From assembly GCA_021234155.1 (NCBI GenBank), contig JAJEKV010000020.1, positions 14,815,268-14,879,267 on the forward strand: DNA of 64,000 nucleotides. The letters run 5' to 3'. This DNA is from Isoetes taiwanensis. Taxonomy: Eukaryota > Streptophyta > Lycopodiopsida > Isoetales > Isoetaceae. Shown one piece after another: positions 36,010 to 46,714 of this stretch. Every line of letters begins with the position of its first letter. The stretch's first letter is position 1. The notes beneath the pieces are model-generated. The model saw nothing but the letters and a program-made list of their open reading frames with translations, made no database searches and was not told where the DNA came from. A program made the position numbers and the translations under genes.

Positions 36010-37209
36010 GGAATTTATAATATAAAATTACACCTGATCCAGCCAAGTAGAACCCAACTCATATTTGGTCACGAAAGTTAATCCACCTCCAAAAATGTCT
36101 TTTCACACCAACAGTGTGATCCGAAATAGCAAGCTCTCGTCCTTCACTCCCTGATGCTCCCACTAAAGCTGCAGTCTAAATTGCCTCATTTTCTTCAGTG
36201 AAAAATTCTACTGGGGCAAGTTCTTTACATGCGCCTCAACCGTATGTATTCCGTACCTAGTCAATAAACCTGGATATTAAAACGATTCACGTTCTTCTTT
36301 TTCCTTCCTATAAGAATCATGAATAATAATCACCTTGTCTGGGTGGCCCATCTGGCCAAGCTCTTCAGATATTCCCCTCAGAGATGCTTCCTTAACGTTC
36401 TCACCGAGACGCATTTTCTCAAAAAGAGGTCTGTTCCTATTTTGTATTCTTCCACCAGCCATTTCCTGGTAAGCTTCCAGCAGAGTCTGACCTAGATCAT
36501 TTTTTATGAGTACACTTGCAACATTCACCATTCTCTTTGGCGGCCTGGAAAGCGGATAACAAGGCTAGCTCCTAGACAAGCAAATATATTTAGAATTGTG
36601 CCCATTCATAGCTGCATGCAGTAAATTATGAGATAAACTATTCTCAAATGTAATCGGCTAGGATAGATGAATAGAATAGAATAGAATAGAATAGAATAGA
36701 ATAAATTTTTTAACGTCCACGGCAGATCTATGCAACATGCAATATTTAACCTGCATGGCAAATTCATTATGGATGGCAATGCATGTTTAGCAACCACCAT
36801 GAAGCAATACTACTCCTACATAACCTATAGATAACATGACGACAGGCCTAGAGGGAAAAAAAATGCAAGGCCTGCATTGCCTCCCTCATACTGGATCAAT
36901 TCGACCTAGCTTCAACTTGCTGTCTTTTTTAGGTGCCGGGTTGAGATACCTGCTTCAATTACGTCTCAATTGCGGCAGCACAGCATTGTGTAGTTCCTAA
37001 GGTTTTATTTCTGAGGTATGGAGCTCGCATTTTATGGAAATATAAAGTGAACGACTTACTTTGATCCACCATGAGAAGATTGGATCCACCCGCATTTCAC
37101 CTGTAGCAGAGTCGGCAGAATCGGCTATGAAAACAAGGTGCTGCATGCAGCCTCGAGCAAGAAGCACCGGTTCCCGGTTTCCAGAGTGCCTCTCCAGCAA
37201 CAGGGGCAA
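36010..37209 (-). pseudogene. Nudix hydrolase pseudogene, two exons
   Basis: Exon 1 (37209 or slightly upstream to 37060) reads LPLLLERHSGNREPVLLARG.. and DPIFSWWIK, ending at a perfect donor AAA|GTAAGT. The intron is 37059-36545 (acceptor TTTCCAG). Exon 2 (36544-36010) reads AAK, then after a 1-bp shift NVASVLIKNDLGQTLLEAYQ, AGGRIQNRNRPLFEKMRLGE and a Nudix-box helix GENVKEASLRGISEELG (36400-36350). RYGIHTVEAHVKNLP, GVKRHFWRWINFRDQYELGS and DQV-stop follow in changing frames. Family members hydrolyse nucleoside-diphosphate derivatives. Damage: TAA replaces a Ser codon after ERESF (about 36282), with at least three frameshifts. The retained intron indicates a duplicated or decayed gene, not a retrocopy. 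Confidence 0.75.
36669..36702. repeat. (GAATA)n microsatellite
   Basis: Six to seven GAATA units inside the Nudix intron. Confidence 0.95.
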
Positions 37210-37282
37210 CCGCCATTTTACAGGCTATGATGGGTTTGGAGCAGTCATTGGTATATTCTAGGTATATGCTGGCATATACTTA

Positions 37283-37333
37283 AAATATGCCACAAACCCA
37301 CCTCAACGAGGGCTTGCCCCCTTAGGGACAATA
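37283..37333. repeat. Dispersed 50-bp motif, copy 1
   Basis: AATATGCCACAAACCCACCT followed by CAACGAGGGCTTGCCCCCTTAGGGACA. 60222-60272 is nearly identical (ACAT, GAACGAGGGTTTG, GGGGCA). Both start abruptly at AATATGCCAC, so this is probably one end of an unidentified element. Confidence 0.75.
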
Positions 37334-37389
37334 CAATAAGGCAGTGGAAATAAACGAGATAACAAAGGATTGAATGCACATAGGTTTTA

Positions 37390-38563
37390 GGGTAACTGTA
37401 ACACCGACAAGAACCAAACCACATAAGAGACACATATAAACCTTATAACTAGGGAAAACAATTCCAACATCACCACTGGTAAGCATATGGAAAAGGGTTA
37501 GATTAAACAATGAGCACTCTAGAGGAAAAACAAACTAATCGACGCAAATAATCTTCACGTGAGAGATCATGCCTAATGCCATTAATTTGGATACGTGCAA
37601 TTCAGAAAAAAAAAACAAGCGATGGCGGGGCATATAATAGTGTTAATACAATTGTAACACCGCAAGAAACACCACATAAGAAAAAACATAAAAAAAAAGG
37701 ATAGATGGACTATATATCGCAAATATCAATGCATCATGAACCAAATATATCACATACATAAAACAAATACTGATGCAACATAAAATATAAAATAGACTAA
37801 GGCCAACCATTATCCATGTCAAACATAATATATACACGTTCGATATAACACGCTTGCCAAACCATGAGAATGCTCATGCATAACCCCATGTTAGACGTCA
37901 TGCCCAATACTCATAACTTGGATATGTACATGTCCACTATAGATTATAATTTTCACGAGAAATAACCTAATTTTGGAGCTCTAAAAATATGCATCATGTG
38001 AAAATGCAAAATGCAGGAAGTTAGGATACCAAACCATATAAAACTAGGGAAAAATGTGTCCAATATCACTGCTGCTAAATTTTTGAAAAAAGGTTAGTTT
38101 AAGAAATGTGAGCACTCTAGAAGAAAAATAGACTAAACTACGAAAAACAACCTCCATACCTAATATCATGCCTAGAGCCTATAACATAGGATCCATGTAG
38201 GTCTACCACAAGATAACATTTCCAAGAGAAAAAACAAGCGATAAAAAAATTGAGGGCGCACATTGGTGTTCAAGAAAAACATGCAAAATGTCGATGGACT
38301 ATCTATAACACATATAAATGCATCATGAACTAAACATATCACACTGATATAACAAATACTGATGCAATATGAAACATGAAATAAAAAGCGGTCATCCATG
38401 TCATAATATACATGCTCGAAATAATACGGCCAATAAACCATAAAGAACGCTCATGCATAACCCCATGCTCGACATTATGCCTAAAGTGCATAACCTACAT
38501 GTCTACTATAAGTTATAGTTTCTATGACGAAACAAGCAATTTGGAGCTTTAAATATGTAGCAT
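37390..38563. repeat. Diverged ~600-bp tandem repeat, two units
   Basis: Shared blocks include ACTAGGGAAAA..TCCAA.ATCAC..CTG (37450, 38046), GAGCACTCTAGA (37512, 38110), CTGATGCAA.AT.AAA (37773, 38361), GCTCATGCATAACCCCATG (37872, 38449) and AATTTTGGAGCT / CAATTTGGAGCT (37970, 38530). Part of the unit recurs at 45575-45690 next to a foldback copy. No coding capacity. Confidence 0.75.
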
Positions 38564-38690
38564 TATAACAGGGGTTTTTTTTTGTGATTTTATACGCTTT
38601 TTGGCATGGTTTTCATATGATTTCATGGGCGTATTGCATGAGGCATACTAATCAGTATATCTAGAGTGCACTCCGCATTTTATTGTCTAA
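38564..38690 (+). repeat. TAGCATAAT repeat family, copy 1
   Basis: ATATGTAGCATTATAACAGG.. to CTAGAGTGCAC. Other copies: 41822-41915 (minus), 43918-44032 (minus), 48946-49075 (plus), 61317-61442 (plus). All share ATATGTAGCAT, a T-rich block with GTACG, a TATGATTTC word and CTAGAGTGCA. Confidence 0.8.
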
Positions 38691-38921
38691 ATTCCATATC
38701 ACCAATGGTTTACCCCCATACCCTCCACAAATAAATAAAAAACCAATAAATAAATAAAAACCAATGGCATGTAGGGCTCGAGAACCTGTACTTTAGGTTT
38801 AGGTAGGGTTGTGTTTTCGACTTCTTTTACTTCTCTGAATCTTCAAAGAGGAAGGAACAAGTCTGTCCTTTGATTTCGAAGCAGCAGAAGCTCGGAGGCG
38901 AATCCGACTTTTACTACTCCT

Positions 38922-39595
38922 TTGATTCTTCAGTATTTTGCCAGAAAGGTTAGCTTTAAGGGCTTTTTTTTTTCCACAGTGTTTCTCCCTTGTGCATGGC
39001 ATCAGGGCAACAATATGCAGCATTCACGGTACAAAACCGGCAACAGATGGCTGCAAAATTCGATGCCAGTTTATAAACTGGAAACCGGCGTGGCCATAGC
39101 CATCCCTCTCTGCTCACACCCTAACTTCGTTGTTTGTCCAACCTCTATTCGCCCATTGCCTTGCCTTTCAGCGAATGGCAAAATTTGCATCTTGCAAATT
39201 AGCTCCTCTCATGCCGGCGAGTTAGGACAGTTCCATGCCAGGCTTCTTTCAGTGCAGGTAGCTCCGGAGGGTTGACACCAGAATTGAAACAATCACTTGA
39301 TAAATTTGTGAGGGAGCACAAGATAGTACTCTTCATGAAGGGGACTAAGGTGTTCCCTCAATGTGGCTTCTCAAACACTGTAAATCAGATACTTAACAGC
39401 TTAAATGTGCCATATGAGACTGTAAACATTCTCGAAGATGATGGGCTGCGTCAAGGCTTGAAGGAGTACTCAAACTGGCCAACATTTCCACAACTGTACA
39501 TCGATGGGGAGTTTTATGGCAGGTGTGATATTGCATTACGAGCATATCAAAGTGGAGAGCTGAAAGAGGCAGTAGAGAAGGCTATGTGCTCCTGA
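38922..39595 (+). pseudogene. GRXS14: Plastid monothiol glutaredoxin (GRXS14-like), frameshifted leader
   Basis: 39272-39595 codes a complete class II CGFS glutaredoxin domain: KIVLFMKGTKVFPQ, then CGFS (domain residues 31-34), NTVNQIL, LKEYSNWPTFPQLYIDGEF (cis-Pro/glutathione site) and AMCS-stop. Plastid members bind a [2Fe-2S] cluster with glutathione and deliver it to acceptor proteins. An upstream frame (38922-39275) reads as a transit-peptide-like leader (PNFVVCPTSIRPLPCLSANG, QFHARLLSVQ) and overlaps the domain frame by a few bases. SSGGLTPELKQ is reached only by a 1-nt shift, and no in-frame ATG precedes the domain. The usual GGCD motif is GRCD here. Intronless with a broken leader: a decayed gene or retrocopy, unless the shift is a sequencing error. 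Confidence 0.8.
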
Positions 39596-39654
39596 GTAAG
39601 TACAGATCTACAACTATTTAAATATGCATTACCTGTAGCCAAGCATTTAGTTGG

Positions 39655-40134
39655 TGGTTTTTTAATATAACAACCAACACATAACTACCATTAACATTAA
39701 TTATCACAACCATTGGATCCAACACATTTAAATTAAAATCCCCCTTAAATCCCCTTTGGTTTGGGTGCATATTCACACGGGGGGTGACGTAGGGCAGCGA
39801 GAGCCCTTATAATTATATTTTGCACGTACAAAATCAACACCATATAGTATTTTGCTTCAAATCTTATAGTATTTTGCAAATCTTGTTATACAGTATAGCA
39901 AATTTTGTACTTGCATACCCCACAAACGAGGAATTTTACGTACGGTGTAGATTAAGGAATAAGGGGTGAATATGCTTATCCAACAGCTCTCGTTGCCTGG
40001 AGTCACCCCCCGTGTGAATATGCACCCAAACCAAAGGGGATTTAAGGGGGATTTTAATTTAAATGTGTTGGATCCAATGGTTGTGATAATTAATGTTAAT
40101 GGTAGTTATGTGTTGGTTGTTATATTAAAAAAAA
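39655..40134. mobile_element. Foldback element copy A
   Basis: Left arm 39655-39788 and right arm 40002-40134 are inverse copies, essentially identical over ~130 bp (TTTTTTAATATAACAACCAA inward to GGGGGGTGAC). The core (39789-40001) begins GTAGGGCAGCGAGAGCCC and ends CAACAGCTCTCGTTGCCTGG. Short frames across it are artefacts. No coding sequence, so it is a non-autonomous foldback/MITE-like element. Confidence 0.9.
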
Positions 40135-40310
40135 TTTTGGGCCCTTCGGGCCCTAAAAAAACCAAACATATGTAAAAACATGTAAACATGCAAAACATGT
40201 AGCAATATGTAATATCTAATATCTAGCATTATAACAAAAATAAAAAGAAAAACTAATATGAAGCCTGAGTAACTATAATATTATAGCATAATGTAACTTA
40301 ATTACATACG
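40135..40310. repeat. Conserved right flank of foldback copies A and B
   Basis: GGGCCCTTCGGGCCC palindrome, then AAACATGTAAACATGCAAAA and CATGTAGCAATATG.., to TAATGTAACTTAATTAC. Collinear with 42415-42580 beyond copy B (GGGCCCTTGGGCC.., AACATGTAAAACATGC..). GGCCCCGAAGGGGCC precedes copies D and E on their left (49905, 62264), so the palindrome is part of the larger inverted terminus. Confidence 0.8.
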
Positions 40311-41820
40311 CTTTAAAAGCATATTATTTAAAAATTTATTAAGCCATTGAAGACAGCAAGAGTATTATAGCAATTTTGAAGCACTCAAAATAGATAGTGG
40401 CTTAAGATACGATATACATCTTCGTTGATTTGCCTATCAAACAGTCTGCAGAGGGCAGTTAGCCTATTTACTTGCGCACGTAAACCCAACCAACCAACCA
40501 ACCAACCATAATAACAACACATCAATAGGGTCTTCGCCATGCGCAGGTGGTGGTTGCGCTGATGGTGGCAGGACTAATTGAACTTGATCTTCATTTATTG
40601 GATTCTCTAGTACAGTAATGTTGGATCAACATCATGTTGACTTCAGGCATCGAAGAAATGTCGGATTGAGAGATTCTATAGTCTGCATGAACGTAAAGGA
40701 AAGAAATTGGTTAGATTGATATTAATTTAGAAAATAGAATTTTACTAGTGAAATAAAATTGAATCAATAAAAGCTTTTGACACTGTTATGCTCTACAATA
40801 ATGTTTTATTCACAAACCTTTAGTAACAAAATAAAATTGAATCAAATAAAAGCTTCAGACATTGATATGCTTGACAATAATGTTTTATTCACAAACCATT
40901 GCATGAAAGACAACAACATCAACGTTACTCTGCAGTAACAATTGGTGAGGTTCATAAAGAACTTAGTGACACTTTCTCACGGGTTGCCTGGCTTTGGTTT
41001 AACAAGTGAAGAGAATCGGCCAGTTTGGTGATGTGGAGTAGGTTTCCTCTAACAGTCAGTGAAGCGAGATCAAGGATAGAGGGTTTGAAGCAAGCTTGCT
41101 CTGTTAGCATTCCACGTGTTGTTACTTCAGCTACAGCTATTTCTCTTTCACAATGAAACCATTGTTTATCAATCCATATGATTTTGGATGCTCCATATGG
41201 CCATCTTTGTTTGACTGATCGCATTTAACTTAGAAAGCGGCATGGAATAATCCGCTTTTTGTGTGCACAAGAATCCATTTGTTGATTGAAGCTAAAGGTC
41301 GGTTACTATGAATAATTCAAAAAGCCGTGAATATCCAAGAAGTTGGAAGCAAAAGAAGGCCTAAAACTCTAAACTCTTTTTAGAATCGCAACAAATCTTA
41401 GAGCGCATAAAGTGAAGGAAACAAAAGGCGGGTTTTGCAAAGATTGCATTGTAGAATCGAGAAAACCAATATCTTGTAAAAAATACCACTATATTAACTG
41501 AAGAAACATTAAAAAACAAATACCTTTGTAAATGTGAGCAAAAAAATCCATCTCGTGATAACCTTCCATCAGCAAACATCCACTCCCAAGCAACAAGAAT
41601 CCAAGAGGGCAAGTACACATGCGCATGCACATGCACATGCACATGCACATGCACATGCACATGCACAAGCAGAATACACATGCACATGCACATGCACACA
41701 CGTGCACATGCACGTGCACATGCACATGCATACACATGCGCAGTGTTCATGCACAAACATGCAGAGAAAGACAACAACCCTCGGATTGTTTCACCCAACA
41801 AAAATTAACGGCCCATAAAG
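40311..41820. other. Unassigned DNA
   Basis: A minus-strand frame at 41224-40952 (90 codons, GASKIIWIDKQWFHCEREIA..) has balanced composition but no recognised domain; weak candidate only. (AACC)n occurs at about 40485-40510. Direct repeat AGCTT(T/C)(T/A)GACA...CAATAATGTTTTATTCACAAACC occurs at about 40770-40815 and 40850-40895. Confidence 0.35.
41612..41757. repeat. (CACATG)n hexanucleotide tract
   Basis: CACATG / GCACAT units with scattered variants (CACGTG, CGCATG). It alternates purine and pyrimidine almost throughout, so it has Z-DNA potential. All long frames through it (HAHAHA, CMCMCM) are artefacts. Confidence 0.92.
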
Positions 41821-41821
41821 G

Positions 41822-41915
41822 CTGCACTCTAGAAATACTATTTAGTACACCTCAATGAATACAACAACGAAATCATAGAAAAACCATGTGAAAAAACGTA
41901 TAAAAAACAAAACAA
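41822..41915 (-). repeat. TAGCATAAT repeat family, copy 2 (truncated)
   Basis: Reverse of the family: TGCACTCTAGAAATAC..GAAATCATAGAAAAACC..ACGTATAAAAAAC. Its leading end is replaced by foldback copy B. Confidence 0.65.
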
Positions 41916-41923
41916 CCAATACA

Positions 41924-42401
41924 TAACAACCAATACATAACTACCATTAACATTAATGAACACAACCATTGGGTTTAACATATTTAAATTAAAATCCCCC
42001 TTAAACCCCCTTTGGTTTGGGTGCTTATTCACACGGGGGGTGACTCCGGGCAACGAGTCTGTTGGATAGGCATATTCACCCCTTATTCCTTAATCTACAC
42101 CGCACGTAAAGTTCCTCGTTTGTGGGGTATGCAAGTACACAAATTGGTATACCGTATAACAACATATGCAAAATACTATAAGATTTTTAGCAAAATACTA
42201 TATGGTGTTGGTTTCATACGTGGAAAATATAATCACAAGGGCTCTCGTGGAAAATATAATCACAAGGGCTCTCACGCCCCTCGTCACCCCCGTGTGAATA
42301 AGCACCCAAACCAAAGGGGTTTAAGGGGATTTTAATTTAAATATGTTAAACCCAATGGTTGTGTTCATTAATGTTAATGGTAGTTATGTATTGGTTGTTA
42401 T
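41924..42401. mobile_element. Foldback element copy B, core inverted relative to A
   Basis: Left arm 41924-42044, right arm 42283-42401. Both arms share copy-specific changes (GCTTATTC/GAATAAGC, GGGTTTAACATA/TATGTTAAACCC). The core starts TCCGGGCAACGAG.CTGTTGGATAGG, which is the reverse complement of the right side of the core in A. The core also carries a 27-bp tandem duplication (GTGGAAAATATAATCACAAG..) at about 42219-42272. G-runs in the right arm are 1-2 shorter than in the left. Confidence 0.9.
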
Positions 42402-43145
42402 ACCAAAAAAAAAATTTGGGCCCTTGGGCCAAAAAAAATACGTAAAAACATGTAAAACATGCAAAACATGTAGCAAATATGTGAAATCTAGTATTTAACA
42501 TTATAACAAAAATAAAGGAAATCTATAAAGAAGCCTGAATAAGTATAATATTATAGGATAATGTAATTTAATTGCGCCTCTTCACCACAGCATTGTATCC
42601 TGTATATGAATAGCATAAAAGCATAATTTGTCTCTTCATCACAATGTTATGAAGAGCAACTGCAATCTTTAAAATAGTTCAGCACGTAATTCATGTACAT
42701 GAAATTCCTGGATGGAGCGATGGCTTATAGCCATAGTAAATTTGGTCTGGATGCAGTTTAAAAATCCATCATGAATATAGTGCTACATAAGATAATAGGC
42801 ATAATCAGCAAGTTTCCTAATAGATCAAACCCAGCCTACCAGCTACATACTTCCCCACAATTCCTATCAAGAAAATCACTATCTATAGTAGAAAACTTTC
42901 CTGCCCTTGTTGTGAATTCTGGTTCTTAAGAGGAATACACATCTTGGCACGAACACGATCTATTTCAGGTCAGGCCTCGAAGCCAAAAATCATAAGACAG
43001 ACATAGAACTTTGGTTTTGAGTAAAGTGACTTTTGTTGAATAGAGGAAGACTCTAGCAGCAGTATTGGAGTTCTTAACTTCCCTTTTTAAAAAGCACACC
43101 AATTTCAATTGAAGCAATTTGAACATAATATCCAGAATCTATTAT
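42402..43145. other. Right flank of copy B and unassigned DNA
   Basis: 42402-42580 matches the flank of copy A. The rest has no recognised feature. Confidence 0.45.
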
Positions 43146-43289
43146 TTAGTAGCTCACAGGCTCCAAAACTGACTTCACATCCTTTAGTTGTTCATCAACA
43201 ACTTTCTCAGCTTTGTGGCAAAGCCTAAGCGATTGTTTGTTCCTTTCATAGAAAACCTTAGCTTTCACTTTCCTCTTCTCTTCCAATTC
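43146..43289 (-). pseudogene. RPL13A: 60S ribosomal protein L13a, last exon
   Basis: The minus strand codes 47 residues and a stop (ELEEKRKVKAKVFYERNKQS.., LCHKAEKVVDEQLKDV, ending LEPVSY). This matches the C-terminal helix of cytosolic ribosomal protein uL13/L13a (typical plant pattern: ELEKKRK..YERKKQL..L..KAEK..EEKL, ending P..Y). It starts right after an acceptor, TTAATTGGACAG|GAATTG. No earlier RPL13a exon was found upstream on the minus strand (43290 onwards), where a tandem-repeat sequence lies instead. It is probably a stranded or captured exon, or the end of a gene whose other exons lie far away or were displaced. Confidence 0.72.
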
Positions 43290-43351
43290 CTGTCCAATTA
43301 ACAACAGGGGTATTTGAAATCCAATTTTTATTTGCAAACAAGCTTACCAGG

Positions 43352-43561
43352 AACCCAGGTTTCAGTTTCGATTCAAGAGAATCCGGCTCCAGAAGAACAG
43401 CAACCACAAACTGTTGCACCGACAGATAAATTAATCACATGCAACCTAAATTCAGAAACCCAGGTTTCTGTTTCGATTCAAGAGAATCCGGCTCCAGAAG
43501 AACGGCAACCACAAACTGCTGCACCGACAGATAAATTAATCACATGCAACCTAAATATAGC
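43352..43561 (+). repeat. 105-bp tandem duplication, in-frame
   Basis: Two units (43352-43456, 43457-43561) of 35 codons each that keep one frame open: TQVSVSIQENPAPEEQQPQT..APTDKLITCNLN. Differences are few (CAGTTTC/CTGTTTC, ACAG/ACGG, GTTGC/GCTGC). It codes a Pro/Gln/Glu-rich repeat if translated; no known family. Confidence 0.85.
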
Positions 43562-43637
43562 CTAAATCCGACAGTTCTTGGTTTTATGCATTCCCAAAAG
43601 CTTATTAGAGAATCCGACCTAATCCATTAACCAAGCA

Positions 43638-43833
43638 TAACAGACAAGCCCCTTCTCCATTTATGCACCCGAACATCATAAAATAAAGGTATTACAGATG
43701 ATTCAGTGGAAGGAAACCCTGATTTTTCCAAATCCGACTCCAGGAGACCCTAACAGACAAGTCCCTTCTCAATTTCGACCAGTTATGCACCCGAACATCA
43801 TAAAATAAAGCTATTACAGATGATTTAGTGGAA
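43638..43833. repeat. ~113-bp spaced duplication
   Basis: TAACAGACAAGCCCCTTCTC..TTATGCACCCGAACATCATA..ATTACAGATGATTCAGTGGA at 43638 and again at 43751 with small changes. It adjoins a TAGCATAAT-family copy. Confidence 0.85.
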
Positions 43834-43917
43834 CCCTAAGATAAAAAAGAGGGCTTTTGTTGTGAGCCCTTGGATGTTGGACCATTGAAAAAAAAAGCTA
43901 AATCAACGACTAAGAAA

Positions 43918-44032
43918 TGGTGCACTCTAGATGTACGCATTAGTACATCCATTCGAATACGCCATGAAATCTTAGGAAAACCTTTGTGAAAAGCGTACAA
44001 AAACACAAAGAAAACCCCCTGTTATTATGCTA
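43918..44032 (-). repeat. TAGCATAAT repeat family, copy 3
   Basis: Reverse orientation, near full length: GGTGCACTCTAGATGTACGC..AACCCCCTGTTATTATGCTA. On its left lies GAGGGCTTTTGTTGTGAGCC (43848), the same word that forms the 57-bp minisatellite in copies 4 and 5, here single. Confidence 0.85.
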
Positions 44033-45149
44033 CATATTGAATCTGAAGGTCCCTGTAAATTTCTGTTGTAGTATTCAATCGGTATGATATAGTATAAAGC
44101 AAGAGGGCAATGGTTACAATTGGCCAGTACTTACGATCAGGTAGCCATAAACCATTAACAAAATTACTGTTCTTCCATTAGCTTGGCCAGTCTCTGAGGT
44201 ACTAAAAATGAATCCAGGTGGAATTTTATTCAGCAATTGGCCAGGCGATTAGTACTAGCATATTGTTATTTGATTGTTGTTGGATTGGGATTCACAGCTC
44301 TACAATTCCATTTATTTATTGGCAACATATGCAATTTACTAATGCTATTTCCTCTGAATTTTTTGCAGCAACAAGTTCTAAGAAACAACAAGTTCTAAAG
44401 GGGATGGTACTGCATTTTCTTCTATGCAGAGCTGAATATGTATGCTTGTGTGCTCCCATGCACTTTTAGTTAGAGCTTTTCTGCCTGCTATTTTGCAGCA
44501 TCATTAACTAGTTTTTCCTTATTTCAATGTAGGAGCAGCAGCACTGGCACTTGTAACCTAAGCTTTTGCGATGCAGGCTCCCAGTCTAGGACTTCTCTAA
44601 ATAGGGCTTTTGGGAATATATTTTCACCTATCGCCCTTCTATAGCTGGCCCTTCTATCTTCACAAAGGAGAAGCCATTTGCCCATTTTTGGCGTCAGAAC
44701 CTTTATACAGACCGTTTATAAGTGTCATTGCATGTTGTACTGTATCTTTATACGGTTTCATAGTAGCTTTAATAAAAGAGTGTTCTATAGACAAAGTTTG
44801 TTGGCTTTACTTTTAGAGGATATGGGCGGGTTGATGTTGTATGATTTGCTTGAGGATATCTGCTCCATGATGTTTACATGCGTGTTCCTTTATGTATGTG
44901 TTTGATTCTCTTGAGCCGTGCAATGCAATCAAAACACATATGATGTTGTCTTGCTTATCAATTCATTACATGAGGCAAGAATAACCATGAGAGCCTTGAC
45001 AGAAAGGCAGCATGTCAAGACTTTATGGATAATGTATGCTTCTATAGTTTTGCACGTATGCGGCTCGAGTAGCTTCCGCCAGGCTTGTTGCTTCTAATAT
45101 CTCGAAGTATCTATTTCATTTGCTATTTTTCATTCAAAATTTTTTTTAA
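44033..45149. other. Anonymous DNA
   Basis: Short frames at 44218-44469 and 44610-44905 have Cys- and Phe-rich composition with no domain. AACAAGTTCTAAG is duplicated at about 44372-44398. Nothing supportable. Confidence 0.4.
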
Positions 45150-45547
45150 CCTATAACACAAACCATTATATTACACGCCTTAAAATTAAATTCCCCCTAA
45201 AACCCCCTTTTGTTTGGGTGCATATTCACACGGGGGGTGACGTAGGGCAGCGAGAGCCCCTGTAATTATGTTTGGCACGTACAAAATCAACACCATATAG
45301 TATATTGCTTGAAATCTTATAGTATTTTGCAAATCTTGTTATACAGTATAACAAATTCTATACATCTATACCCCACAAACGAGGAACTTTGTGTACGGTG
45401 TAGATTAAGGAATAAGGGGTGAATATGCCTATCCAATAGCTCTCGGTTGCCCGGAGTCACCCCCCGTGTGAATATGCACCCAAACAAAAGGGGGTTTTAG
45501 GGGGAATTTAATTTTAAGGCGTGTAATATAATGGTTTGTGTTATAGG
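45150..45547. mobile_element. Foldback element copy C
   Basis: Left arm 45150-45241 and right arm 45456-45547 are perfect inverses over 92 bp, with sequence that differs from A and B in both arms together (ACACGCCTTAAAATTAAATT / AATTTAATTTTAAGGCGTGT). Core orientation as in A (GTAGGGCAGCGAGAGCCC first). The right flank continues into a piece of the 600-bp tandem repeat family (45575-45690). Confidence 0.9.
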
Positions 45548-46225
45548 TCATGCCAAAACTCGAAATATAGAAAACTAGAAAACCACACCATATAGAACTA
45601 GGGAAAAAAGACAAACATCACCACTGCTAAATAGATGAAAAGGGTTAGTTCCAGCAATGAACACTCTGGCAAAAAAACAAACTAACCTAAGAAAATAACA
45701 CGAACACGAACCACTTATTGTGAGAATCTAAAATGAATAAGCAGAAGGGGGAAGGCGTCCGTCAAACTCAAACCAGTAAATCAACAAGGTGAATCAAGAA
45801 CTATACAAGCCTAAACCGACAAACCAAAAAGCAAACCACGAAAAATGCAAGCAATAAGAAAAGAAAACATATCAAACTAGCTAGATCTAGAGAAGATCAC
45901 TATAAACAACCGACTAATATCCATAAAAACAGGTGTAATCAAGCAAATAGGTTGAGGGGCCAAAGCCAAACATGGTCCTAGGGTAAAAAGAATCGACAAA
46001 GTCCGTGGGCATGGCAAAGTGGAAAAATGGGAAGAATATATCGATGGCTATATTAAAGGAAAGCAGGAAAATCAAATGAAAATAGGCAACAAACATAAAT
46101 ACATATTCATGGGAATGAGAAATAATGCATAATCATTATCTTAGCACTTTTCAAAGCTGATACAGAACATCACCCAACAGCCTACATCATGTAAAACATA
46201 AAAGATAAGTGGAGGAAAAAAGAAT
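45548..46225. other. Anonymous DNA with a 600-bp-family fragment
   Basis: 45575-45690 matches 37430-37545. The rest is A-rich without features. Confidence 0.45.
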
Positions 46226-46379
46226 CTGCATCACGAAGAAAGCTGCGTCCATCTGAAAATCAAGTCATTATCAAGGTCTATCGGAATCGCACTCCTTGAA
46301 ATCTGGATCATGAAGAAAACTGCGCCCATCTGAAAATCAAGTCATTGTCAAGCTGTATCAGAATCACACTCCTTGAAAT
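46226..46379. repeat. 77-bp tandem duplication
   Basis: CTGCATCACGAAGAAAGCTG.. (46226) and CTGGATCATGAAGAAAACTG.. (46303) share CATCTGAAAATCAAGTCATT and CACTCCTTGAAAT. Confidence 0.9.
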
Positions 46380-46714
46380 CTGCAAGAAAGAAAATGAGAG
46401 AAGCCGTTGTCTGATACTGAATATAATAATAGGTTAATCCACCAAAACCATAGCAAAAAGCAAAACATCAACGGTTAACTAATAGACCACACCATCAACG
46501 AATCAAGCATCTATAATCCATGCAATCACACCATCAACTAATCAAGCACCTATAACCCAAAAAATTACAAACTTATAAGAAAAATTACAAACTTAAAAGA
46601 ACCTGAGGAAAAAAGATAAAGAAACTAAAAATAAAAAAGCAAGAGAATAGACGATTAGAAATTACTCCCCTATTGTGCTTGCCAAAACTCTTTTGATCAT
46701 ATTTTTTTGTCAAG

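Noticed and set aside
39966..40175. Repeated short frames (PGVTPRVN.HPNQRGFKGDFN..) as a gene family
   Set aside because: They are the arms of the foldback elements; the frame exists because the arms are conserved as DNA, and the opposite strand is equally open.
41361..41858. His/Ala and Cys/Met repeat proteins
   Set aside because: Translations of the CACATG hexanucleotide tract in several frames of both strands.
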